Shown here: one piece after another, positions 1-11,100 of the stretch
Layout: every line of letters starts with the position of its first letter
Numbering within the stretch: the stretch's first letter is position 1
Assembly: GCA_033980235.1 (NCBI GenBank)
Contig: CM067075.1
Span: 16,380,844-16,444,843, forward strand
Direction of reading: 5' to 3'
Length of the DNA stretch: 64,000 bases
From: Diadema setosum
Lineage: Eukaryota > Echinodermata > Echinoidea > Diadematoida > Diadematidae
Translations under genes and position numbers: made by a program
The notes under the pieces: model-generated
What the model saw: only the letters and a program-made list of their open reading frames with translations
Databases searched by the model: none
Told to the model about the DNA's origin: nothing

Positions 1-1440
1 ATATTAGTTTCATTTGTGGAAATTAAGCAGAAAAGTGATAAAACCAGCTTTCCAGGATGGTACAGTTTTAAATATTTTCACATGATACAGCTCTGATTTA
101 CACTTTTGCACAAATTTCTGGGTGGAATTGACTTTTGTTTTACATGCTTTATTATTAAGTGAAATTTCATTTCATTTAACAAATAAATAAGCAAAATATG
201 GCCAACATTATGATAACGTTCAAAATGAATCTTCAGATTGCTCAGCAAAAGACGGCGGCGTCGAACATCGATCATCAAAGGCACAGGTGCACCTGTGGAA
301 TTCTTTTGTACATCAGTAGAAATCGGACAACTGTTTGACTAATTACAGCTGGTTGGAACTCCATGTATAAAACCTCCTTGGTCAAACAAATTCCACTACA
401 GTAGTCTAATACAAGTGAAGTTTTCTTATAGCAGCTACATGACAATACTACTATCACACAAACATAGTGTGTTTAGAATCCACACTCAATCCTCCTGCCT
501 CGAGCTTGAAAAGATCTTAAAAAACAACAATACATATTGTTGCACAACGACGTGTCCTTAATACTTCTTCTACATGTACATGCTATCTAGATGACATTGT
601 TACTTGTTCTGCAGATGTAACCCTGTTTGTTTAGTGCTGTCACCCTGTTTGTTTAGTGCTGTCGTTCTTTCATCTTGTATATGCATCTGTCCTGTTCAAT
701 TCAAATCGGGTGATGGGTACTTCAGGTTGGTAATGTTTATGATTTGAATCTTCCTTTCATCTACAGATAATAAAATGTTATAAAATCATTTGTATTCTGA
801 ATAAATATTATTCAGTACACTTTGTTTTGAACTTGACTCAAGGCATTATGCATAAAAAGCATCATCACTACTCTACCAGGTCTTAAGTGTCTGTCAGTAC
901 AATAAACTCATCACGTTAAAAGAATTGAGAAATGTATGTAAGAAGTACTATGGGATGAATTACTAAAGTATAAACAAGTGCAAATAAAGTGCTTGAATAC
1001 TTCATTACATGAATTGAAACTTTGGAGTCGTACTGCTCTAGATCAAAAGTCCGAGTTTTGGCCATGATATTCCTGCAAACCAGAGTACTGAATGAAGTTA
1101 AGGAAGTAAGGTCTTCAAACTTGAACAAATAATCAACAAATAATAGCACATTTGCCCTTTATGGATTACCTGAATCAAGTAGTACATAATGGTATGTTAT
1201 ATGGACCTGAAAGTATCAATGTAATTGCCACAAGCACACATTTCAGAAAACTAGCAAGCCCTCAACCAAGCAATCGTCTGGATTGATTAACAACTATCAG
1301 GGAGGATTCCTGATCACAGACCTTGGATGTAAAACACAAGTTTGTGACAGCATAACTTTTTGTAGTGATGACACTCTCATCAAATTTAGAAGCCTGAATA
1401 GCAGGAATTTAATGACTGCGCCATCACAGCCATGTATATC

Positions 1441-1480
<40 letters not shown>

Positions 1481-1742
1481 TGGGCGGCTGAAGAATGCAT
1501 GGGTAGACGTACATTCTCTTACTGTGTTACGGATTTCCATCAACCATGGTATGTGCATAGTATGGACTCCTCAGTTCCACTTATTGCTCCTAGGATGCAG
1601 GCAACATGAATGCACTGACTACAACTTCAATTATCACACAAGTCTGGTTTATGGTCCTACCTGACGCTTGAATGATGCTCTTTAATTCTTTGAAGGTTGT
1701 GTGCATCAGAGTACTGAAATGCGACTTCCTTGTCACCCACTG
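1..1742. other. DBF4 3' flank / possible 3' UTR
   Basis: No coding region is supported here. It follows the DBF4 stop codon on the minus strand and presumably holds its 3' UTR. A TTTATT at about 148-153 reads AATAAA on the minus strand and is one possible poly(A) signal, which would give a long UTR. A run of about 38 C lies at 1441-1479. Short ORFs here are unsupported, including those encoding polyproline or polyglycine across the C run. Confidence 0.5.
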
Positions 1743-4700
1743 TTACAAATAATAGTCTAGAGGCATGTCAAGTATGGTTTCAATTTCTGGGATATCTGCC
1801 TGTAGCTTGACACTCCTCATACCTTTCTTGTCTTTGGTGAGTTCAACCTCTTGTATCTTGCCCTTCATACTGGCCCTTGATGCAGAGCTCTCAGCCGATG
1901 CCTTACGCCCCATGGACAACCTCCTCGGCCTAGATCTTCTGCGACTGCGCGAGGGTGGTGTCTGAGTACACCTGTCACGGAATTCTGTACGGGTGGTGTC
2001 ACTCATGATGGGGCTTATGACTAGATCCTCATCTTCCATGCTGTCATCATCATGGAACTCGTAGATGCGGAGGTCGGCATTAGATGGCAGGCATAGGTTA
2101 AGGGCAAGGAGGGACCGGGACATCTTGGGCTTGCCGCGACGGTTCACAGCCGATGGCTGCAGGATGCGCAGGGAGAAGTGCGGCTTCTTGAAGGTGTAAA
2201 AGGTGGGTGAGAGACCAGCTCTCAGGTCGTTGAGAAATGTAAGGATCTCGGGACTTCCTTTGCCTGGAGACGAGAAGGAGGACCGGCGGGATTTTCTTGG
2301 TGAGTGCGAGAAAGACTTTGAGCGTCTCCGTGGTGAGGAGAAGTTGATGCGTTTCACACGTCCTTTCATGAAGAGAGACTTCCTGGATGACGGTAGGCCA
2401 AAAGGAAGGATGCCATGCACATGGTTAGGCCTTATAGGTGAGGACTGGACATCACGCTGACCTAGGCATGGCACAGAGCTGTGTCTGGGCTTGGCCTTTT
2501 GCTTGACCCAGTGCTTAACAGGAGAGAACACAGACCCCTTCTGCGGAGGACTTGAAAATTTGGGAAACACAACTTCTGACTCAGAATCATCATGCACATA
2601 GTTGTCCAAAATCTCCTGCTGCTCCTCGATTGGAGTCCCTGGTGGAAACACAATGTGCTGAGCAGATTGACTGCTTTGGTTCACCCACAAATTGCGCTTA
2701 GCTCTTTCAGGAGTGGTGAACTGGGTAGGCTCGGTGGTTTGCTGAGGTGACTGTGGTATCTGATTAGACGAGAGCTCTCTCAAAGCTTGCTTGGGTCGAG
2801 ATCTTTCAGCTTTGGCTGGTTGTGACGCATTAGGTGATTTTGCAGTTGTCACTGTCCTACGTTTCTTTGAGGGTGAAAAGCACATCCCAGAGTATGAAAC
2901 CCGAGAGGGTAGCATGGACCTTGAGATTTGCTCTTCATCTAATGAGGCATTGATTCTTGCACTGCGACGCCTATTAGAAGGTGCTTGATTACCAGTGACA
3001 TTTTCATTAGGGATGTCATCATAAAAGACAGCGTCATCATTATTGCCATCCTTGTCTAGCCCTGATGTCACACCCTCTTTAACGGTATGGAGCTGCATTT
3101 GATTCTCTTTCTGCGAGTCAAACAGGGCACGATGGACCGTGGGTGATGGTAGTGTACTGAGTTCTGATTCCCTCCTCTTCTTTATTTCAAGCTGTGTATC
3201 TAGTTTCTGCATGAACCCTGTCACCTGTTCCTCCCACTCCGACCCCTCTGAAGGAAAGTTGTCCACTCTTTGCAGGACAAGGCCGATGGTCATGTCGCCA
3301 AAGCTTCCTACCGAGCTGTTATCATCATGGTCTAAGTTTGGATCTGAGGAGGGCATACAATACACATTGAGAGCAGCTGCCTCTAGCTTCTCTGTCAGTC
3401 TTCCCTCCTGGAGAGATGCATTACGACTCACAGCCTCCTCAATCTCCTCCTGTGAAAACCCAAGAAAGCTGGACTCTTCAACTCCAAAGTCACTCCTGAA
3501 CACAACCTCAAGGGATTGCTCTGCCGGAGGATTCTGGACTCTGCCATCTTCATTGCTGCAAGTACTGAAATCTTTGTCTAAATCATTGTCTTTAGCATTA
3601 TCGTCTAATCTATCGATACCATAATTTCTGTTTTCTTCCTGATTGACTCTGTTTCCCTGAGATAAATTTGTGATAGCTGATCCAACCTGATCATTTTCCT
3701 GAGTTACCAAATTCACAGGAGTTCTTTTCTTTTTTGCACTTTTCTTGTGTCTCCTCCTTCTTGAAGAGCTTGCTGATGACTTCTTTCCAATAGAAAACGA
3801 CTTTGCTTGAAACTGACACTCAGAATCACTGGACTCAGCTCCTGGAACCCGAGGGTTTGGCGTCTTCACCGGAGACTCCTGCACATCTGGATGACCTCCA
3901 GAGGCATCATCTCGAAAAGCCGTTCCTGAGCTGCCAGTACAAGCTTTCTTGGCCCTTTTGGCAGATTGCCCTGACTTCCTTGAGGCAGGTGACTTCATGG
4001 GCTGAAAATCGTCACTGGAGGTGTGGCTTTCATGAGTAAGGGGAACTCTGGGTTGGGGCTCTGGTAGGCCAGGGCTTGTTACAGTCCCTTCACCCACGGC
4101 ATTCTGATTTGTGGCACAACTGTCTGCTGCTACACTTTCTCCCCTGATTTTTCGAGGAGGTGCCTCTCCGTGACTCTTGCGAGACTTCCGCTTTCGTCTG
4201 TCGCGTTGTTTGTTGCCATTCTCTGCTCCACTATTATTGCTCTCAACAAAGACATCGTCAACTTCCACCTCCTCAGCAGCTAGTCTTTGCCGTTTGCTCT
4301 TCCTTGATGGGTGACGATACTCTGGACTAGAGATTGCTTGTGAGTCTCTCTTGGAACGTCTTTTTGCATCTTTGTCTCTCGTACCTTGAGAGGATGTCGA
4401 AGCTTCACAAACTTGAGATTTTCCTGTAATAGGTGTGTCCCTACATACTCTTGAATCTCTTGGCGCCACTGCATGACTTTCTAATTGCTCTGAAGGAGAA
4501 CAAGCCCTGGCATTTCTAGTGACATTACTGGCCTCTTCTACTGGACTAGCATCCATACCAACATCCACCTGTCTGACTCTGGTGATAACCACTTCTATTC
4601 CACAACCTGCATTACCTATTGGTTCTTCCTCACCAGCAATGCCATGAAGAACTAGACCCTCAGCTCTGTCATCTCTAACGACACGCCCACCCTCAGGAGA

Positions 4701-5151
4701 TCCCTGGTTCTTTGTAGGAACTGCTACGGACTCCTTGGGTGGCAAAGAGAGACTTCTGCTGCTACCACTTCTCCTTTTTCGAGATTTTGCAGTTTTTGAG
4801 TCAGATGTGTGTGGACCAGCCAAGTTTGATCCATCAGGCAATGAATCTGGGGACTCGAGGCCAGATATTCTCCGATCACACACAGTTGCATTGTCACCAC
4901 CTCCTAGTCTTTCTTGTAACAAAGAGGCTCTATCCTGGGGGCTTACATCTTTTGCTGTTGAAGTGTTGCCCTGGCTGGCAGTAGCATCCTTATTGGACTG
5001 CTTTCCAGCATGTAAAGCTGGACTTCTTTTCCTGGGAGTACTGGTTGTCTTGGTCTTTGTCCTGGAATCCTTCTGCTTTGTGTCTCGGTCCTTCTTCACT
5101 GGGGTTAAGGTCAAGAGGACAACTTCATCTTCTTCATCTTCCTCTTGCAAC
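1743..5151 (-). CDS. DBF4: DBF4 terminal coding exon 13: long low-complexity tail
   Basis: 3409 nt, about 1135 residues, open throughout. The acceptor is catag|G at 5152; the open frame continues upstream only as intron. It opens with an acidic run (QEEDEEDE), then long Ser/Lys/Arg-rich stretches with many SP sites. Two less repetitive islands stand out: an acidic, hydrophobic block (VEESSFLGFSQEEIEEAV, then DMTIGLVLQRVDNF) mid-exon, and a near-terminal block around ILTFLNDLRAGLSP and FKKPHFSLRILQP just after an SPRK-rich basic patch. It ends MPLDYYL. I recognise no catalytic domain. Fly Chiffon has a similarly long tail that recruits the Gcn5 acetyltransferase; any shared role here is inference. 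Confidence 0.9.
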
Positions 5152-8100
5152 CTATGTAGTATGATTAAAATGTTGCACACAGTTACACTAAGACAAATTC
5201 TGTGATTCACAGGCCCAAAAGAACAAAACGTACATCACATCATCAAACAATGGCAGCTGAATATAAGTTTTGATACATATCATATTTAATTAGCAAGTAA
5301 TTCATTAATTCAAATAAGATGAACACAAGCAATGCCAAAGAGTACTGTATACGCCAAATATTTCACGAGGTTTTGATTTTCCGAATTTCACAAGTCAGGT
5401 GCTATTCACGAAATTACAGACAAGCGAAAATAATGACTCTGATCCCGATATGAATGTGATGCACACGTATACATTTCTCTGTTCAGTACAGTACTCCACG
5501 ATCGTGAATTTAACCATTCGTGAAATTGTCGGGAAATACCGATTCCCGAAAATTTAGACTTGATAAATATATGGCATATACAGTATGTCATCCCTCTACA
5601 GCCCACAAAAATTTGTACAACAATAATACAACGTGTGCCCTTTCTTCTATGTTTCGGATGTGATGTGAAACAGCAATTTGATTCAAATGTGAAACCATGT
5701 ATCCTGTACAAAAAATACTTAGTAGTTTGAATTTTTTATGTCAAAAGTTCCAGCAAGATATTACATGCATCAACTGACAGGAATGGCTAATACAGTATTC
5801 ATCGCATAATCGGGACAGGTTGGGAGTAGCAAACACGGCCCCTTTAAGCGAGGTGCCCGATTTCGCGATGAGTACTCACCATACACTACGGCATACTAGT
5901 ACAACATGTACATGTAGTGCACACACACACACACATGCATACTGACGTACTGTACATGTACATGAATACACAACCACGCTACCCCTCGGCGCGACCCTCT
6001 AGCTCTCCCTGCACATGGCTTTGCTTATATGTAGGGGAGAAGAATGTTCGCAAAAGCATGTGTTTCGCAATGGCATGGATACAGTGTACTTATACACGGC
6101 GCTTTCGTGGCTATGCATGTACGTGTACTGGATGGACGGAGGTCAAAACACACCAGTCCGAAGCTTGCTTTGTAAGTTCGATGTAAACGACAACTAATAG
6201 GGAATCTTTGAACTAGAAATGTCGCTACAGCGACTGGTTATAAACCCGCCAAACAACATTTCATAAGCTTTGGTCAAAACAACATTTCATAAGCTTTGGT
6301 CAAAAAACTGAGGAAGTAGTTAAATCCGCAAGATCTTTCCTTGATCTTCTGCCATTAATATGCCGTTACCATGGCAACGTACTTTCGGGTACTGTCGAAA
6401 AATGCGTCTTGCACATCTACAACCAAAGGCACACACCTGTACCAAGTTTCATGGAAATTGGGCAAAAACTGAGGAAGTAGTTTGCAACACAAAATTTTCC
6501 ATCATTTTGGCTCATAATATGTGAGCTGTTACCATGGCAACATACTTTTTGTCACTGTCAAGAAATGTGTCATGCTGACCTATATAATAAGACAAACATT
6601 CAATATGAATTCCATGAGAATTGGAAGAACACTGATGAAGCAGTTTTGCCATGAAGCATTTTGCCCTATATTTTACCAATAACATGCCGTTACCATGGCA
6701 ATGCACTTTTTGCCACAGCGGAAATATGTGTCTTGCACATTAACATATTCAGATGAACATCTGTACCTAATTTCATAAAAATTGATCAAAAACTGTGGGA
6801 GGAGTTCGCGAGGCAAGATTTGTACCCATTTTTGCCCATAATATGCCGTTACCATGGCAACGTACTTTTGGGTACTGTCAAAAAATACGTCTTGCACATC
6901 TACAACCCAAGGCACACATCTGTGCCAAGTTTTATGGGAATCGGTTGAAAACTGAGGAAGTAGTTCGCGACGCAAGATTTGCAACGGACCGACCGCCCGA
7001 CCGTCCGCTGATTCCTATATACCCCCTTCAAACTTCGTTTGGCGGGGGTATAAATATTGTTGTGGTATTTTGGTAGATTTTTTGTGTAAAATATCAACAA
7101 AATCAAAGATCGCTTGAAGAAAAATTGTCCCGTTTATCAGAGGTCCCCGCCCGATTATCCAGTGAAAATAACATGCATTGGAAATGTTTCTGGGAAGTGT
7201 ATGTCATTTAAGCAAGGCTCCCGATTATCAGATGCCCGATTATGCGATGAATACTGTATTTCGAAAAGGAATGGTACTCATGGCAAGTTTTTTAGTCACA
7301 CACACACATGCCAAATTTATGTAATAATGAGGTATCCATATAAGCATACCTTTATATATTTCTATTTGCGAAAATTACATTTTTTAATCAATAGATTAAT
7401 TTGATTGGTGCAATCAAGTGCTGATAATAAGTCATTCAGAGATCTTCAAGATTTCAAAAGAAAAAAAAAAACAATCATGATTTGGCAGAATTTCAATAAC
7501 TTCCGCATTTGTCTTTTCAAGTCCAACTCACCTCTCTTCCTGGCTGGTTGATTCAGAGGGAGGATTTTCATTGTGCTGAAACCGCACGCAGTCCTCAAGG
7601 AAGCGGTCAAGGTTTGGCCCCACAGCAATCATGGTGTCCAGGTTGACGTAATGGTTCTTTTTGGCTACTAGTCTCTGGTGCTGCTCACTCTGCAGGTGCT
7701 ATTTAGCATAAAAGAATGAAACATTCAAACAGGAAATTAAATCAATGTTCATGAAAGAAAGCACTAGGTGATGTGAAAATGAAACTGAGCAGCTCCACAG
7801 TAACTACTGCTAAACTTCTATTTTGCATGAAATTTTGGAGCACAGTGAGGAAGTTCTAAGGTGAAGCTACTGCATCTCATTCTCATGATAAGACTTATTC
7901 AGTGTCTGTTTCTGTGTGTGTGAGCAGTGTGAGCTCAGCTGAAGACAATCCTCCAAAACACCAATAACCTCAGAAACTAATGGCTTGACATCAACTAGCA
8001 CTAGATATCTTAGCCCCACTCTTCTACAACATTACTAATGCGGGCATTGCAACATGACATATGTCACCATTATTTGTGTAGTCAGCATTTTACATTTGTT

Positions 8101-11100
8101 GGTGATACATCATTACCTCTGAGAATTCAAATATTTTGCAAGCTGTGCACTTTGAGCCACTACGTCAACAAATGATTAAATGCATTTTTTTTTTCAATGA
8201 AAGAAAGGCAGGCTCAACATTAGTGGTGGCCCGATGGCCCAGGGCCACTAAAAATTCATGTCGGGCCACCAGATTTATCTTTTGATGGCCTGGTTGGGCA
8301 ACTAGGATTAAAAATTGATTATTTCTTCTGTTTTATTTTGAGCCAATACATAACTCTTTGGGCCACCAAAATTTCAGATTTAAAGATTTTAGTGGTCGAA
8401 ACAGGCCATCAGAGAAAAATGTTAGTGTCGAGTCCTGAAAAGGGTTACCTTCATAAATACAAAGGCAGGGCAAATGTATAATCTCCTCTAGTGAAACACT
8501 CAAAGACCCCAGTATGATGCTAACCTTGTCCAGGTGGCTGTACTTGATGCTGCAGAACTCACAGAAGCCCTTCTTGGCTGCCTTGCTCTTGAGGGCTGTA
8601 GTCTCCCTCTGCTGGGCTGCCTTGTTAATCACCTTCTTACTCAGGGACTGGCTCTTGCTAGGCTCCTTGTGTCTGGCATGAAGAGATAATATTTTATCAT
8701 AATATAGAATCATTCATACCAGTGGGCTGCTGTTTACTGGAACCATCATTTTATCAATCTTTAATGAAATAAATTTGGTTTAATCACTGATCATGCAGGC
8801 ACAAACGAGCCACAGTATATGATTTTGTCATCATTTTCTTCTGAAACCAAATGTCATTAACTTCTGTGACTATCTGGGACGAACACTGCACTAGGGCTTT
8901 CTATAGCTCAGTCGGTAGAGCACCGGTCTAGCAATCCGGAGGTCTCGGGTTCGAATCCCGATGGAATCCCATTTTCTTTGCTCACTTTCCCACTAATAAT
9001 TTATTTGTAAAGTTGTCTGATCAATCATAAATTTGCCTTTTGTCTTTAAACTTTTGACCTTGGTCACATTTATACAATTAAATGTACATACAAACTCATT
9101 TTGCTCTTGATATGCCAGGGGGCTAGGCTGTATTTTCACAGGGAAAAAAAAAAAGAAAAAAAGGATAACAATTTTGGACACAGTGTGATAAGACCAATGA
9201 AGTGAAAATAGAATTCTCCTTGCATTACTAGTTAGTTCATATGGATGAAATAAGCAAAAACCAAAAGCACACATGCATGCGCACATACTTTAAATTCCTG
9301 GTGAAGCATCTGACACAAGCAATGACAGTTGTTCATTGCTAAATCATGACATCTGACTGATCGCATTTAAAGGGAATGCACTGATTTGAATCCAAAAACA
9401 TTAACCTGTTCCAACACTTGCCGCAGTAGGTAAGACAAATAGAAAAACAAAACAACAACAACAAAAAAGCACATGAGCACATTTATTTCCCTTTACATTA
9501 TGCCCAAGTGCTTCCAAACTGCTCAGGAAATTTGCCCAATACGGTACCAATATTTGGTCAAAAACTGGCCAAGACAGCAGAAAAAACAGAACAACAGCAA
9601 CACACACATACAAGACAAACAAAAGGAATAAAAAAAAAAACACAACAACTTGTTGATTGACGCACACTGTGAATGGATAATCAAAAATAACCTGCCACAT
9701 TCTGTGTTCAGTGCCCATACTGGCACTTTCTGGTAAACGTCAAGGTAGTTTTGACAAAAATGCATCGAAGAACGAGAACACATGTGCTCTGCCCACATCA
9801 TCCAATACCAATACGGCACAGGTGTCAGTACAGTCCGCCCACATGTGCACAAAAGAACAGCTTAAAGCCATCATGCTCATTTCACTTTGAAGTTACAGTT
9901 CACTTTCCTCAAGAATAACTGATTTATACATAATGAAGAGTGCTGCCATCCATACTATTACCATAATCACTTTAAGTCTTGAATCTTGAGACAGTCATTT
10001 ATGTATAGTCACATGGATAGATGCACATACACGCTGATAAAAAGTGTCTCAATCAGCACATCACATCCCAGCCATGACACAAGTTCTGTCCCTACAACCC
10101 ACCTGACATCTGGGGTTCTCTGACTGGCATCAGGTCTGTCCAGCGTCCGCTCTGCCTCCTGTGGGTGGCTGGCCTCGTTGCGTGTCCTTGGGTCATAGGG
10201 GCAGGTGCCCCTCCGGGTGTCCAGGAGTATCCGTGGCCAGGTACTGAACTCCTTGCTGATGGGCCGGAAATGCCTTGGAGGAACATGGAAGACAATGAAG
10301 GTGTAACCTTGCAATCCATTCCATCTCATCTCATGGATAATCTACCACAATACAATCACTGGCAAGAGCGGCATATTATATTTTACAGACTTATTTTGTG
10401 TGGACAATCGCAGTCAGAAAAACATATTATATTTTGAAGATGTATTCTGTGTGCATTATGAGGACGGTGGTGGAATATCAGCTGAAATGTCAGCAAACTT
10501 GTATCACAGGGAACCTTCTGTAAAACCAGAAATATTCGCGGAATGAAATTTGTGTGAAGTGGAGCCGACAGCCTTTTTTGTGGCATGAAATTACTTGTGA
10601 AATGCCATTGGCATTCAATGCATAGTTTAGACAAGAACTTTCATCTCTTGAACTTGAATCTCGCAAATCTTGTCTTCTCGCGAAATTTGCAAATATTTGA
10701 GGAATGTGAAAATTTACGGTTTAACAGTATGCTGTACAATTGACTCTTCGCAGTAACCAATACATATGAGCTGAAAGGTAGCTTGAATTTTCATTCGCAG
10801 GAGTTGAGTTACACACATCCACACTCTTTCACAAACCCCTTTTTTCCAAAAGAAGCTTCAATATATTGCATACATCTCTTCGCCATTTCAATAGCTGCCA
10901 TCGAGAAACAAATGTGACATGAAGCATAATCAATGTTAAATGTTAGTGTATATTCCTATTACAATTTGACTGTCAAAGATGTCATGTTCTTACCTTGACA
11001 TATCCTCTGCCTTTAGGAATGGCTTGGTAAGCTGCCTCTCTGATGAACAAAGTAAGAAATAATGACATCAACATTTCATTGTACTCATCTAGAGGAGTTC

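Larger units (their letters stand above)
5789..7260. mobile_element. Composite MITE with perfect 26-base TIRs, carrying a nested element
   Basis: Perfect 26-base terminal inverted repeats at 5789-5814 and 7235-7260 (core TTCATCGCATAATCGGG). The body is split by a second, unrelated element at about 6214-7058, so the original MITE was only a few hundred bases. No coding capacity. It lies in the last DBF4 intron. Confidence 0.75.

Noticed and set aside
1283..1609. Polyproline/polyglycine ORFs across the C run
   Set aside because: They exist only because a homopolymer has no stops; no family motif and no start or splice support.
4735..5205. Plus-strand ORFs opposite the last DBF4 exon (also at 1765, 3139, 3803)
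   Set aside because: Antisense shadows of the long open DBF4 exon; Leu/Phe/Ser-rich composition is the mirror of its Lys/Arg/Ser-rich frame.
6673..6984. Minus-strand ORF with repeated YVAMVTA and LLPQF blocks
   Set aside because: The repetition comes from the tandem DNA units of a non-coding element, not from a protein.
6214..7058. CRISPR array
   Set aside because: Units are diverged along their whole length with no constant repeat and unique spacer pattern, and the DNA is animal.
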